A stretch of DNA of 64,000 nt from Holophagaceae bacterium (GCA_016720465.1 JADKKO010000001.1:893177-957176); one strand, 5' to 3'. Positions 43,505 through 51,951 are shown, numbered from the stretch's first letter. Notes: a model not told the origin generated them from the letters alone. Translations and numbers: made by a program.

Positions 43505-43897
43505 TCAGTCCGTGCGCCAGGACCACGAGAGCAGGGCTGGAGCGCTCAGCAGCAGGATCCACGCCGCCGTAGCCGCCAGCCCCCCCGGGTGGGTCCCCAG
43601 AAGTCCCAGGATGCCCCCAGCCGCGAGGCTCAGGGCCAGGCGGAGCAAGAGCCGCGTCGGAGAACCACGGCGGAGGATTTTCGCGAGGATGAGGGTCAGC
43701 ACCGACACCACGAAGCCTGCCAGGAGGCAGATGACGACCATGAGTGCCCCGGCGGCGCCGGCCATGTCCCCGGCCGGGCCCTCTTGGCGCGCGGCCTCCG
43801 AACCGAGGCTCCAACCGATGAGCGCACCCAGGGCCAGGCCGCCGCCCACCAGGAACGGGAGCAACCAGGCCAGCCAGGAACGCATTTTCGGGTTCAC
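43505..43897 (-). CDS. hypothetical four-helix membrane protein
   Basis: A 130-residue protein with four hydrophobic segments (WLLPFLVGGGLALGALIGW; AGALMVVICLLAGFVVSVL; and two more) joined by short loops. No family recognised. The 249 bp between this gene and the next (43898-44146) show nothing recognisable. Confidence 0.6.
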   Translation of the reverse strand: MNPKMRSWLAWLLPFLVGGGLALGALIGWSLGSEAARQEGPAGDMAGAAGALMVVICLLAGFVVSVLTLILAKILRRGSPTRLLLRLALSLAAGGILGLLGTHPGGLAATAAWILLLSAPALLSWSWRTD

Positions 43898-44146
43898 GGC
43901 AACTCCCCTCGGCGGATCGGCGCGATGGCTGGGCGGATGGCCTTCATGGCCTCAACCATAGTCGAACCTCCATTTTAAAACCGGTCTTATCATCGAGCCC
44001 ATGGCGCGATCTGCAAAGCTCCGCCCCGGAGTTTCCCCGGTCCCCGAACTGGCCATCGCATGCGATCCGGGACATGGGGAAATCCACGCTTCGGGCCTTG
44101 CCGTTCACGGTGCCTTCGATGCGCCCAAGCAGCCTGCCGCCCGGTC

Positions 44147-44620
44147 CTAGGGGCCGAGGTAGGTTTCCAGGCGCTGCTTCCAACCTTCGACCGTTGATCT
44201 GTCCGATCCGCCCTCGAAAAACCGGCCCGGGGCGAACAGCGGGTAATCCTCGCCGTTCCTGAGTTTGAGCACGAGGTAGTACCACATGACGTTGTTCGAC
44301 TTCTTCCCAAGATGGCCGATGCTGATGCCGGCCACCTCGCTGAAGGGAATCCACCGTTTCCTCGTCCGGAAACGGTTTGAGTCTTCGATGGTGATGCCGC
44401 GGGCCCCGGGATCGATGACCACGACCTGTTTGCCCCCCGCCAGGAAACCGGAAACACCGAGGAGCAGCAGGAGCAGCCCAAGGAGGAACCCCGCCGCGGA
44501 ATTGCTGCCGAATCCGCTGAAATCGCGGAATCCGATGGCCAGGAGCAGACCCGCCGCAGCGCAGGCGATTGAGAGCAGGGTTTGCTTGCCGGGGTCGTTT
44601 TGGGAAGTCCAAACGTCCAT
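44147..44620 (-). CDS. membrane protein with PH-like domain
   Basis: A 157-residue protein: two N-terminal transmembrane helices (about 13-65), then a strand-rich domain (KQVVVIDPGARGITIEDSNRF... WIPFSEVAGISIGHLGKK) like the small bacterial PH-domain membrane proteins. Function unknown. Confidence 0.6.
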   Translation of the reverse strand: MDVWTSQNDPGKQTLLSIACAAAGLLLAIGFRDFSGFGSNSAAGFLLGLLLLLLGVSGFLAGGKQVVVIDPGARGITIEDSNRFRTRKRWIPFSEVAGISIGHLGKKSNNVMWYYLVLKLRNGEDYPLFAPGRFFEGGSDRSTVEGWKQRLETYLGP

Positions 44621-44738
44621 GGATGGCTCCTTGAATTAGGAATTCGGGATGCAACTTGGTGTCGGCGCGCCTACCCGGAAAAAAGGATCAGTCCAGGCAG
44701 GGGCCACACCTCGTATGCATCGTGGAAGCGCCCCCCGG

Positions 44739-45164
44739 CTATGCCCCGCTTGAACGAAAGGCGAGGCGCCCGCCAGCCACCACAGCCGGCATAAGCACGG
44801 CAAGGCCGGCAAACCAGAACCAGAGCGGTGGCGGAATCATGAAGTTGTTGGCGATGCCTGCGAGCGTGAGCAGGACCCCCAGGACGAAAGTCGGCCTCAT
44901 GGTGGATGGTGGTGAAAGTTTCGCGGCCAACCAGCCGCCGGCCAGGCCCCCCAGGGCCCATCCCGCGATCACCACGAGGAAGGTGCCCACGGGGGCATTC
45001 GCAAGCAGGGCGCGGAGTGTTTCGCGATCCTGGACCCCCTCGGCGACCTTGCCAAGCTCTGGATAGATCAGGCGGCCATTGATGGATTCGATGATCATCA
45101 TGACGATGCTTGCGGCGATGAATCCGGCGACCACCGCTGCAATGCTTCTGAACGCGGAGCGCAT
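44739..45164 (-). CDS. hypothetical four-helix membrane protein
   Basis: A 141-residue protein starting AFRSIAAVVAGFIAASIVMMIIE, with four transmembrane segments and GGLAGGWLAAKLS in the third. No family recognised. GAGGAGGTTCC precedes the ATG at 45164. The next 204 bp (45165-45368) contain no recognisable feature. Confidence 0.65.
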   Translation of the reverse strand: MRSAFRSIAAVVAGFIAASIVMMIIESINGRLIYPELGKVAEGVQDRETLRALLANAPVGTFLVVIAGWALGGLAGGWLAAKLSPPSTMRPTFVLGVLLTLAGIANNFMIPPPLWFWFAGLAVLMPAVVAGGRLAFRSSGA

Positions 45165-45368
45165 GGAACCTCCTCGAGAAAGCGTGCCACAGGAGAGCCT
45201 GTGGAGCCACGATGCAGCGGCAGGATCGAGGTGGTGCCCGGCTATTATTTTGAAGCAGCCCCGCGCCCAGGCTGGGTCGGCCTTCCCTGTGGGAAAGGAA
45301 CCAGCACCCGGGCCGATTGAGAACAGAACGCGTGCGGAGCGTTCCCAAGCTCCACTTCTCCACCCTGG

Positions 45369-46226
45369 CTAGGTAGTCGCGATCAGCAGCTCCTCCGAGC
45401 TTGACGGCCGAAGGCCGTCCCTCCGGCCGGCGAAGTAGCGGTCGGTCAGGTTGGCCGCGGATACGTGCCGGACTTGCCGGAAACCGGCTTCGCGGGCCAG
45501 CGACAGCATCTCCGGCGGGGTGAAGAAGCTGAGGAAAGGCGTCCCGGCCAACCGCGCGAATTTTTCCGTCATCTGGCGTCCGGGGCGCTCCTCGGATTCG
45601 ACGAGTTCCAGCGGCAGCATGAACGACAGGGCCAGCGTGGAGCCCGGGGCGAGCGCCGCGATCTGGCGCAGCGTGGCTGCGTTCGCGTCCGCGGTGAGGT
45701 ACATGGCGACGCCTGTGGAGGCCACGACCGCCGACTGGCCGGCATCGAAGCCAGCCATCGCCAACTGCTCCCACCAGGAGGAACCCGCCTCGAAGTCCAC
45801 CGGCACGAGCCGCAGCCACTCCGGGACGCCGAAGCCGAGTTCCACCAAGCGCTGCCGCTTCCAGGCCTGGGGACCGGGCTGGTCGACCTCGAAAACCCGC
45901 AGGCCGGAGGCGATCTCAGGCCTGCGCTGGGCGAAGGTGTCGAGTCCGGCGCCTAGGAGGACATACTGGCCAACGCCGCGGCCTGCCTGTTCCATTACCA
46001 GATCCTCGATGAACCTGGCGCGGGCCACAATGGACGCGCGGGCCCGGCTCGTGGCCTTGGCGGCCATGTCCGGACGGTGGTGCCAGCCGTCCTCCGGGGC
46101 GGCCAGCCGCAGGCCGATCTCGTCTTCCAACACATGCGGTGGCGGATCGACCTGGACATGCATGGCCCGCCACAGGGCGACCCGCACCGCCGTCCTTTCG
46201 GCCATTTCGGTACCTTCATTCTGCAT
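45369..46226 (-). CDS. SAM-dependent methyltransferase (leucine carboxyl methyltransferase-like)
   Basis: A 285-residue class I methyltransferase of the LCM/TIGR00027 group: ARARFIEDLVMEQAGRGVGQYVLLGAGLDTFAQR contains the SAM-binding loop, FEVDQPGPQAWKRQRL the acidic residue, and STGVAMYLTADA follows. The family methylates carboxyl groups or unknown small molecules. It is the last gene on the left of the integron boundary. Confidence 0.88.
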   Translation of the reverse strand: MQNEGTEMAERTAVRVALWRAMHVQVDPPPHVLEDEIGLRLAAPEDGWHHRPDMAAKATSRARASIVARARFIEDLVMEQAGRGVGQYVLLGAGLDTFAQRRPEIASGLRVFEVDQPGPQAWKRQRLVELGFGVPEWLRLVPVDFEAGSSWWEQLAMAGFDAGQSAVVASTGVAMYLTADANAATLRQIAALAPGSTLALSFMLPLELVESEERPGRQMTEKFARLAGTPFLSFFTPPEMLSLAREAGFRQVRHVSAANLTDRYFAGRRDGLRPSSSEELLIATT

Positions 46227-46444
46227 GGCGCTTTCTCTCCTTTCGATAGTGAATCAAAGAACCCTGATGGTAAAAAAGGACATGGCAGCGGCGTCGAGAA
46301 CCGTGGCAAGGCGGCTGCGCCAGAGCCTGGCCGGCGATTTCACAGGACGGGGACGGTGGTCTGCATTTCACCTGGGAGATCCAGATCGTCAAACTTATCC
46401 GTATGCCGAATCCGTTCATTGGGAATCAGTTCCAGGTAGACCCC

Positions 46445-46533
46445 GCCCAATAAGTCGGTATGTCCGGTGGAGAAGTTTGTGAAGGACATCTCGTAGGTGC
46501 GCACGGTTAGGTCCGGGTCGGACGAAGGTATGC
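46445..46533 (-). repeat. decayed attC site (array end)
   Basis: The right half CGCACGGTTAGGTCCGGGTC, then GGACGAAGGTATGC, closely follows the intact sites. The left half is recognisable only as GCCCAATAAGTC. It lies 20 bp after the RDD gene stop, as expected for its own attC, and marks the far left end of the array. Confidence 0.5.
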
Positions 46534-46553
46534 ATGTATCCGCTGAGCTGCTT

Positions 46554-47075
46554 CTAGGCTTTCACAACGATGGTGCCTGCAATCTCATCATGGAGACAGC
46601 GACAGCTTTTTCGAAAGATCATCAGTGCATCTATGAGCGAAAACAGACCACCGATGAATGGCACTTGTTGTGCGAGGGTGAAGATGAAGCGACGCTTAAC
46701 AAAAGAATCCATTAGAGATGGTACGTCCCCATTCAATTTGACTATTTTAATTTTACAGATCTTCTTGCCAACTGTTTGCCCATACCTTAGTAGTAAAGTT
46801 CCATTAATCGCCAAATCCAACATGGTTCCGATAAGTACAACACCAATCGTTAGTAATATTCCACTTAACCCAGGAACCGGCACTAAGAATTTGAACCCAA
46901 ATAGTGCATAGAAACCCCACATTAGAAATATCATTGGAATTACTAGGATAAAACCATCCAACATGCTTGCGCCGAGGCGTGTTCCCCGATCAGCGAGGAC
47001 TGGTAGATCTTGGGACAGATCAGGTGTTGATGAGAGGTCCGATTCCGGTGGTGCGTATGGATTAAACTCATTCAT
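46554..47075 (-). CDS. RDD family membrane protein (cassette)
   Basis: A 173-residue protein: polar N-terminus (MNEFNPYAPPESDL), then an RDD domain (RGTRLGASMLDGFIL, with the Arg and Asp of the name) and four transmembrane segments, with GQTVGKKICKIKIV between them. RDD proteins may act in transport or Na+/H+ exchange; the role is unknown. ATG at 47075 follows CAGGAGCAAACC. Codons are clearly AT-richer than the genes to the left. It is flanked by decayed attC sites, so it is probably the oldest cassette of the array. Confidence 0.82.
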   Translation of the reverse strand: MNEFNPYAPPESDLSSTPDLSQDLPVLADRGTRLGASMLDGFILVIPMIFLMWGFYALFGFKFLVPVPGLSGILLTIGVVLIGTMLDLAINGTLLLRYGQTVGKKICKIKIVKLNGDVPSLMDSFVKRRFIFTLAQQVPFIGGLFSLIDALMIFRKSCRCLHDEIAGTIVVKA

Positions 47076-47125
47076 GGTTTGCTCCTGGGATGGCTGATTT
47101 GAGGAAGGCGCAATTGTTTGGTGGC

Positions 47126-47186
47126 GCCTGGCGAAATTGATTATGCGACCCGACCCTGTCGGATCGGCTTGAACGACGTGGTAGGC
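47126..47186 (-). repeat. decayed, shortened attC-like site
   Basis: GCCTGGCGAAATTG ... GCGACCCGACC ... CGGCTTGAACGACGTGGTAGGC: about 61 bp with weakened cores (GCCTGGC, GGTAGGC) and the inner GACCCGACC and TTGAACGA parts of the intact sites. Confidence 0.4.
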
Positions 47187-47238
47187 CGCATGGGCAACAG
47201 CCATGATGAAAGCGTATTTCCGGCACTGGCTCCGACAT

Positions 47239-48309
47239 TCAGGACTTCTTCAGCCGTTGCAGCTCCTTCTGTGCCCATTTGTGGGAGGGCCTGAGGCTCA
47301 GTGTTATTTCGAGTTCCTTGATCGCTTCTGAATGGCGCCCCTGCTTGTCATACAGGTAGGCGAGGTTTGCATGGGCGCTTGCAAGGCCGGGAGAAAACCC
47401 TTCAGGGCTTTGCGACAGATAGGTCCGAAGGAATGGTTCCGCCCGGCCCTGGGACCCCGTATCGAGGATGCTTTCACCGGCGTAGAAATAGGGCGCGAGG
47501 TTGTCAGGAAAGATCTTGCGGGCCTGGACGAGACAGACCTCCAATTCGGTCCACTTCCCCTGCTTAGCCAGCGAATAAGCCAGGTTTGCGTGGAATTCGA
47601 TCGCCTTTGGATGGTTTTCAAGGGCCTTCCTGCAAAGGGTGGCGATGGTGTCTAGGGGTTCCGGTTTCTGGCGCTTCAGGCTGGTGATCCAGAAACTGTA
47701 GGCTTTGGCGCAGGCAGGATCTTTGGCGAGGGCTTGCTGGACCAAGGATTTCGCCCCATCCAAATCCTTGCCGCGGAATGCAGCTTTGGCCTGTAGCACA
47801 AGCCCGGCCGACGGCTGGATGTTCGTGAATCGTTGCGCCAATTCCTTGGCTTTGGAATTGCTCCCCCCGGCAATGGCTGGGGCGCCCATGAAAAACTGGA
47901 GCAGGGATTCTGTGGCTTCTTCGCTTGCTGGGTTCACAGCCAGCGCCGATTCCAATGCCTTCTTCCACTCCTTGGACAAGGGCAGCATTTTCAGCATGCT
48001 ATCGGTCTCATCCAGAACCGCCCTGGCCGCCACGCCATGCTGGATGTGGAGTTCGGCGTCCGTGCTTTTGAACGCCACGGCCTTCCGGGCCAAATCCAAT
48101 GCTGCCGGCGGGTCGCCGTAGGCCAATTTCAACCTGGACATCCAGAGTAGGGCGTAGGGATCTTCTGGTTTAGCCCGATACCAGCCCTCTATGCGTGGCC
48201 GAAGCTGCTTCCAGCGGCCTTCCTCCCGCAGGCTCTCGAAGGTTGGTTCCTGAGCCATCAAGATTGGCGTTGCAAGCAGGGCAGAGAGGAGAAGGGATTG
48301 TTTGCGCAT
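47239..48309 (-). CDS. secreted TPR protein (cassette)
   Basis: A 356-residue exported protein with a signal peptide (MRKQSLLLSALLATPILMAQ) and at least five tetratricopeptide-like repeats (for example AIEFHANLAYSLAKQGKW and ASAHANLAYLYDKQGRHSEA). It probably binds other proteins in the periplasm. Base composition is near that of the chromosome, unlike many cassettes. Flanked by decayed attC sites on both sides. Confidence 0.8.
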   Translation of the reverse strand: MRKQSLLLSALLATPILMAQEPTFESLREEGRWKQLRPRIEGWYRAKPEDPYALLWMSRLKLAYGDPPAALDLARKAVAFKSTDAELHIQHGVAARAVLDETDSMLKMLPLSKEWKKALESALAVNPASEEATESLLQFFMGAPAIAGGSNSKAKELAQRFTNIQPSAGLVLQAKAAFRGKDLDGAKSLVQQALAKDPACAKAYSFWITSLKRQKPEPLDTIATLCRKALENHPKAIEFHANLAYSLAKQGKWTELEVCLVQARKIFPDNLAPYFYAGESILDTGSQGRAEPFLRTYLSQSPEGFSPGLASAHANLAYLYDKQGRHSEAIKELEITLSLRPSHKWAQKELQRLKKS

Positions 48310-48332
48310 TCATTCCTCATGCAAGGGACGCA

Positions 48333-48417
48333 GCCTGACGAACAAAGTCGACGGGTCCGACCGAGAGCCGGTGATTTACAGCATGTGGCGGGCCTGGGGT
48401 GGGGAACTACCCGGTCT
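48333..48417 (-). repeat. decayed attC site
   Basis: The left half GCCTGACGAACAAAGTCGAC, GGGTCCGACCGAGAGCCG, matches the intact sites well; the right half is lost (only GGGAACTACCCGG). It directly adjoins the reductase gene on its right and seems to supply that gene's last codons. Confidence 0.55.
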
Positions 48418-48975
48418 TCAATGGCCCGGCGACCTTGTGATCCCAGACGGAAATGCTTGCGTGCCGACGAGCTCGAATGAGCGCGGCGGGGTTCCCTCCG
48501 CAAAGAAGTGCTTCCCCATGCCCAACAGGACCGGATAGACGGCCAGCAGGACTTCATCCGCAAGCCCATGTTCGAGCAGCGTCGATGTCAGCGTCGAGCT
48601 GCCCGAGAGGACAAGGTCCGGGCCGTTCTGCGACTTGATGCGGCGTATGTCCTCGATGATGTCCGGTCCAAGGCCCTCGAACGGTCCCCATTCAAGGCTT
48701 TCCGGGCGGTGGGTAGCGATATATTTTGTCGCCGCATTGAGGACGTCCGCCATCGGACTGCTCGGCGCCTTTGGCCAGAAGCCCGACCAGATATCGTAGG
48801 TGCGGCGGCCAAGCAGCAGATCGAAGCTCCCGCCATACGCCGCGAGCATTGCATCCCGGCCAGCAGGGGACCGATAGGGCGCCGTCCAGTCGCTGTAGGG
48901 AAAATCGCCGTCATCGGCGGAATGCTGGATCACACCATCAAGCGAGATGTGTTCGATAATTTTGAGCTTTCTCAT
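48418..48975 (-). CDS. dihydrofolate reductase family (RibD C-terminal-like) protein (cassette)
   Basis: A 185-residue reductase-like protein: KIIEHISLDGVIQHSADDGDFPYSDW, LLLGRRTYDIWSGFWP, and LVLSGSSTLTSTLLEHGLADEVLLAVYPVLLGMGKHFF. The final residues (PSGITRSPGH) differ from the usual end and come from the neighbouring decayed attC. One of four such genes or fragments in the window. Substrate unknown. Confidence 0.85.
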   Translation of the reverse strand: MRKLKIIEHISLDGVIQHSADDGDFPYSDWTAPYRSPAGRDAMLAAYGGSFDLLLGRRTYDIWSGFWPKAPSSPMADVLNAATKYIATHRPESLEWGPFEGLGPDIIEDIRRIKSQNGPDLVLSGSSTLTSTLLEHGLADEVLLAVYPVLLGMGKHFFAEGTPPRSFELVGTQAFPSGITRSPGH

Positions 48976-49050
48976 TTAAGTATCCGTCTTCTTAAGTTGG
49001 AGTTTCTTAGGATACCGTCATCCTTGCTTGGCCCGCTGAAAGCATCGTGA

Positions 49051-49151
49051 GCGCCGAACAAATGAAGCTAACCTGCCCGGCCGTGAGCCGAAGGTTTAAA
49101 GCATGGTGGCAGCAACCCACGGTTGGGTCCGGGTTGAACGAGGGGTTAAGC
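49051..49151 (-). repeat. attC site, slightly decayed
   Basis: About 101 bp. The left core is poor (GCGCCGAAC), the right core is GTTAAGC; the centre is identical to the common site. It closes the two-gene cassette 49146-49977. Confidence 0.8.
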
Positions 49152-49394
49152 GGTCGGGCTCAAAGGCTGCATTTCTGAGATAAGCGTTTCTGGCGCAATG
49201 TCCTGGTCATGGGGCCAAGTGACTGCGCCGAAAAGGATGCCAACCTGATTGAAGTAGTTGATGTCCCGAAGCTCGCGGAACACACCATCATCGAGGTATG
49301 GCTTGAGGTCGAAGATACCTTTCCTCCCATCTTGGATTTCAAGATAGAGCCGGTAATCCGGGAGGGGCTTTACTGATTGGACATCCCAATACAT
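49146..49394 (-). CDS. DUF2442-like protein (cassette)
   Basis: An 82-residue protein: MYWDVQSVKPLPDYRLYLEIQDGRKGIFDLKPYLDDG is the DUF2442 pattern (short strand-rich domain, often beside DUF4160 as a toxin-antitoxin-like pair). No DUF4160 is present here. ATG at 49394 follows GAGG. Its stop overlaps the attC core. It shares a cassette with the reductase-like gene to its right; no attC lies between them. Confidence 0.75.
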   Translation of the reverse strand: MYWDVQSVKPLPDYRLYLEIQDGRKGIFDLKPYLDDGVFRELRDINYFNQVGILFGAVTWPHDQDIAPETLISEMQPLSPTA

Positions 49395-49446
49395 GGCAAC
49401 CTCACAGGGGCTCGATCTCGCACGGGTTTTCCCCGCTGACGGCCAT

Positions 49447-49977
49447 TTAGGCAGGGACATAGGTCAATCTGATGACATCCTCGCCAATCAGGTCATGAGT
49501 CATGAGGTGGAGCGGCGGCCGGGGTCCGGCGAAAAATGGTTTGCCGTGGCCGAGCACGACGGGGTGCAGGTAGATTCGATATTCATCGATCAGGCCAAGT
49601 TCGGTGAGGCTGTGCGCCAAGTTTGGGCCAGCAACTTCGATCTCCCCGTCGCGCTCGGCCTTCAACTGGCGGATCGCGACCTCAAGGTCATTCCCAACAA
49701 GCCTGGCGTTGGGGCCGACCGACTTCAACGAGCGCGAGACGATCCATTTCGGCTGAGCCCGCCATGCTGCCGCGAAGGCGTGTTCCTCTACATTCCATTC
49801 AGGATCATCGTCGTCCCAATACCGCATGACCTCATACATCTGGCGACCATAGACGCTGCCCGCCAGTCTCCGAGCTTCCTCGATGAAGTGGCGGAAGAGC
49901 GTGGGGCTTGGTGCAAACGCCATATGGTCGACGTAGCCATCCAGCGACTGGTTCATTCCGAACACAAGCTTGGCCAT
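49447..49977 (-). CDS. dihydrofolate reductase family (RibD C-terminal-like) protein (cassette)
   Basis: A 176-residue protein: KLVFGMNQSLDGYVDHMAF, GRQMYEVMRYWDDDDPEW, and VAGPNLAHSLTELGLIDEYRIYLHPVVLGHGKPFF. Same superfamily as 36747 and 48418 but of a different subgroup. It shares its cassette with the DUF2442-like gene 52 bp downstream. Function unknown. Confidence 0.85.
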   Translation of the reverse strand: MAKLVFGMNQSLDGYVDHMAFAPSPTLFRHFIEEARRLAGSVYGRQMYEVMRYWDDDDPEWNVEEHAFAAAWRAQPKWIVSRSLKSVGPNARLVGNDLEVAIRQLKAERDGEIEVAGPNLAHSLTELGLIDEYRIYLHPVVLGHGKPFFAGPRPPLHLMTHDLIGEDVIRLTYVPA

Positions 49978-49990
49978 ATCACTCCCCTTT

Positions 49991-50044
49991 CCTTACGCGG
50001 AACATTTGTGCTGTGTTGGGTCCGGGTTGAACGAGAGGTTAGGC
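49991..50044 (-). repeat. truncated attC site
   Basis: Right arm intact (GTTGGGTCCGGGTTGAACGA to GTTAGGC) but the middle and most of the left arm are missing; the left end is CCTTACGCGGAACATTTG. It may no longer recombine. Confidence 0.6.
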
Positions 50045-50200
50045 ACCACCCGACAATACTCCCACATGGTGCGATCTGAGGAGGGCGCCGCTTCCCCTGT
50101 GCACGCCCCGTCAACCATGGCCCCAACAACCCGTGGTGCAAGTGGCCGCGAGTCGGCATGAGGTCTGCTCGAGTGCTGAACCGATGCCTGGAATGTCAGC

Positions 50201-50584
50201 TCAGCGGCTGAAGCGCTGCTGCAGCTCAGCGTACGGGATGGCCCCCTGGGCGAAGCCGAAAGTGCCGTGATCGGCCATTTCCCGAGCGGCCTGCTCGACC
50301 AGGGTAAGGACGGCGCGAGTGAGGGTGCCGCCAACGCTGATCCTGGCGACACCGAGCGCGCGTAGCGTGGCAGCGTCCAGCACCGGCTCGACCAGTCCGG
50401 ATACGACGTTCACCGGCGCACCGATCGCAGCGGTCAACCTGCCAATCTCCTCGGCAGCGGTGACACCGGGAACGAAGATGCAGTCGGCTCCGGCAGCCAG
50501 GTGGCGCTCGGCCCGGCGCACCGTCTCGGCGAAGGTGAGAGCTGAACTCAGAATGAGCGCCTGGATTACACGAATAGATTGCAT
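50201..50584 (-). pseudogene. isocitrate lyase/PEP mutase family fragment fused to a foreign signal peptide (cassette)
   Basis: Residues ~19-127 are the C-terminal half of an ICL/PEP mutase-family protein (AERHLAAGADCIFVPGV; GAPVNVVSG; ARISVGG). The catalytic first half is missing. The first 18 residues (MQSIRVIQALILSSALTF) and the bases around them are identical to the start of the next cassette gene at 51098. So a truncated gene was joined to a copied signal peptide; an exported product would be inactive. GC is higher than in its neighbours. The 155 bp to its left (50045-50200) hold nothing recognisable. Confidence 0.7.
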
Positions 50585-50588
50585 GGCG

Positions 50589-50687
50589 ACCTAACGAACA
50601 AAGTTAACCGGCCCGACCGTGAGCCGAAGGTTTAAAGCATGATGGCAGCAACCCACGGTTGGGTCCGGGTTGAACGAGAGGTTAGGC
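50589..50687 (-). repeat. attC site
   Basis: 99 bp, cores ACCTAAC and GTTAGGC. Closes the cassette with the gene at 50703-51098. The bases to its right are specific to each cassette, those to its left are shared with the site at 51103. Confidence 0.93.
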
Positions 50688-50702
50688 CGACCAGGTAGGA
50701 CA

Positions 50703-51098
50703 TCATGATTTGCCTGCCAAGAATGAGGCATAGGTTTTAAATGACTCAGGATCTGACTCATCCCAGTAAACGATCTCGCCGGTTGGGCGAAGAACTGCGA
50801 ACCGATTGAGAAGTGTTGACTCTGTTCTGACGCCGCAACAAGTTGGGTTGAAGCGAACGGCAAATTGAAAATATCCCTTAGTTTCTTCTTCGAAGTCCGC
50901 AAAGAGGCAATCTGGTGAAATTGTTTTGTAGATCCTATCCCGTTTCACGGCCGCTAGAATCTTTGCGCCAGCCAATTCCTTGGTCAGAGCATGAGCCACC
51001 TTTCGAGAACCCTTTGAAGTTCCATTTGCTTGGGCGGAGCAGGAGAAGGTGAGAGCTGAACTCAGAATGAGCGCCTGGATTACACGAATAGATTGCAT
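50703..51098 (-). CDS. secreted hypothetical protein (cassette)
   Basis: A 131-residue protein with a signal peptide (MQSIRVIQALILSSALTF, then SCSAQ, which could be a lipobox). The mature part has an Asp-Cys site (SPDCLFADFEE) and FNPTCCGVRTES; near the end it reads RFAVLRPTGEIVYWDESDP. No family recognised. Its first 50 bp are duplicated at 50536-50584. Confidence 0.65.
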   Translation of the reverse strand: MQSIRVIQALILSSALTFSCSAQANGTSKGSRKVAHALTKELAGAKILAAVKRDRIYKTISPDCLFADFEEETKGYFQFAVRFNPTCCGVRTESTLLNRFAVLRPTGEIVYWDESDPESFKTYASFLAGKS

Positions 51099-51102
51099 GG
51101 CG

Positions 51103-51201
51103 ACCTAACGAACAAAGTTAACCGGCCCGACCGTGAGCCGACTGTTTAAAGCATGATGACAGCAACCCACGGTTGGGTCCGGGTTGAACGAGAGGTTAGG
51201 C
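51103..51201 (-). repeat. attC site
   Basis: 99 bp, cores ACCTAAC and GTTAGGC. Closes the 264 bp multi-copy cassette, copy 1. Confidence 0.93.
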
Positions 51202-51465
51202 CGAGGACTGGACTGGGCTTGATTCATGTACCGACTCGTAGAAATTTCTGCGCGACCGTGGGAGAACGAATGATGGCGCAGGAAAGAATGAAGATTGTGC
51301 AGCATGATATCGCGCAATCAGCGAATGCCGACCAATGCCAGTGAGACGCCGCAGGATGTTGGCCCTGACGTGGCCGCCGAAATTGGAAAGATCAAAGGAG
51401 CAGCTTTTGAATTTTGGACGTTACCAACCGCATGAATCGTATTGCCAGAGATCCGCCCGCTTGCA
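51202..51465. other. 264 bp multi-copy cassette, copy 1
   Basis: Cassette body without a normal-length gene. Nearly identical bodies lie at 51565-51828 and 60422-60685, and a diverged, partly doubled one at 58851-59298. The minus-strand frame is not conserved between copies. A short plus-strand frame is. Confidence 0.85.
51304..51435 (+). CDS. candidate 43-residue small protein, copy 1
   Basis: Plus-strand frame opposite to most cassette genes: MISRNQRMPTNASETPQDVG then PDVAAEIGKIKGAAFEFWTL. Other copies keep the same frame with KYQLPTDAS at the start. Several between-copy changes are at third codon positions (CCA/CCG, GGA/GGT/GGG, CCT/CCC, AGT/AGC). Upstream AAG is a weak ribosome site. In-frame stops upstream suggest it may be the tail of a longer, decayed gene. 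Confidence 0.4.
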   Translation: MISRNQRMPTNASETPQDVGPDVAAEIGKIKGAAFEFWTLPTA

Positions 51466-51564
51466 GCCTAACGAACAAAGTTAACCGGCCCGACCGTGAG
51501 CCGACTGTTTAAAGCATAATGGCAGCAACCCACGGTTGGGTCCGGGTTGAACGAGAGGTTAGGC
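51466..51564 (-). repeat. attC site
   Basis: 99 bp, cores GCCTAAC and GTTAGGC. Closes the 264 bp cassette, copy 2. Confidence 0.95.
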
Positions 51565-51828
51565 CGAGGACTAGATTGGGTTTGATTCATGTACCGACTC
51601 GTAGAAATTTCTGCGCGACCGTGGGAGAACGAATGATGGCGCGGCAAAGAATGAAGGTCGTGCCGCATGATACGACCAAAATACCAACTGCCGACCGATG
51701 CCAGTGGGACGCCAGACGATGTTGGCCCTGACGTGACCGCCGAAATTTGAAAGATCAAAGGAGCAGCTTTTAAAATTTGGACGTTACCAACCGCATAAAT
51801 CGCATTGCCAGAGATCCGCCCGCTTACA
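51565..51828. other. 264 bp multi-copy cassette, copy 2
   Basis: Adjacent tandem copy of the body at 51202-51465, with scattered base changes. Two such cassettes in a row suggest duplication of a cassette with its site. Confidence 0.85.
51667..51750 (+). CDS. candidate small protein, copy 2 (shortened)
   Basis: MIRPKYQLPTDASGTPDDVG then PDVTAEI, closed by TGA where copies 1 and 3 have GGA, so 27 residues in place of 43. The codons after the stop still encode KIKGAAF in frame. This may be a recent nonsense mutation or evidence against coding. Confidence 0.3.
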   Translation: MIRPKYQLPTDASGTPDDVGPDVTAEI

Positions 51829-51951
51829 GCCTAACGAACAAAGTTAACCGACCCAACCGTGAGCCAGGTGTTGAGTGGAGACGAGATATCCGAATGCCCG
51901 GAGGAGCTTGCAGCAACCCACGGTTGGGTCCGGTTGAACGAGAGGTTAGGC
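51829..51951 (-). repeat. long attC variant (123 bp)
   Basis: Outer arms and cores (GCCTAAC, GTTAGGC) as usual, but the central loop is replaced by a longer one (GTTGAGTGGAGACGAGATAT, CCGAATGCCC). The same variant occurs once more, at 58305, each time followed by the same 317-324 bp cassette. Confidence 0.9.

Noticed and set aside
51468..51758. 96-codon minus-strand frame in the 264 bp cassette (and its copies)
   Set aside because: The frame is broken in copy 1 and mostly spans the attC; differences between copies are not at third positions on this strand.
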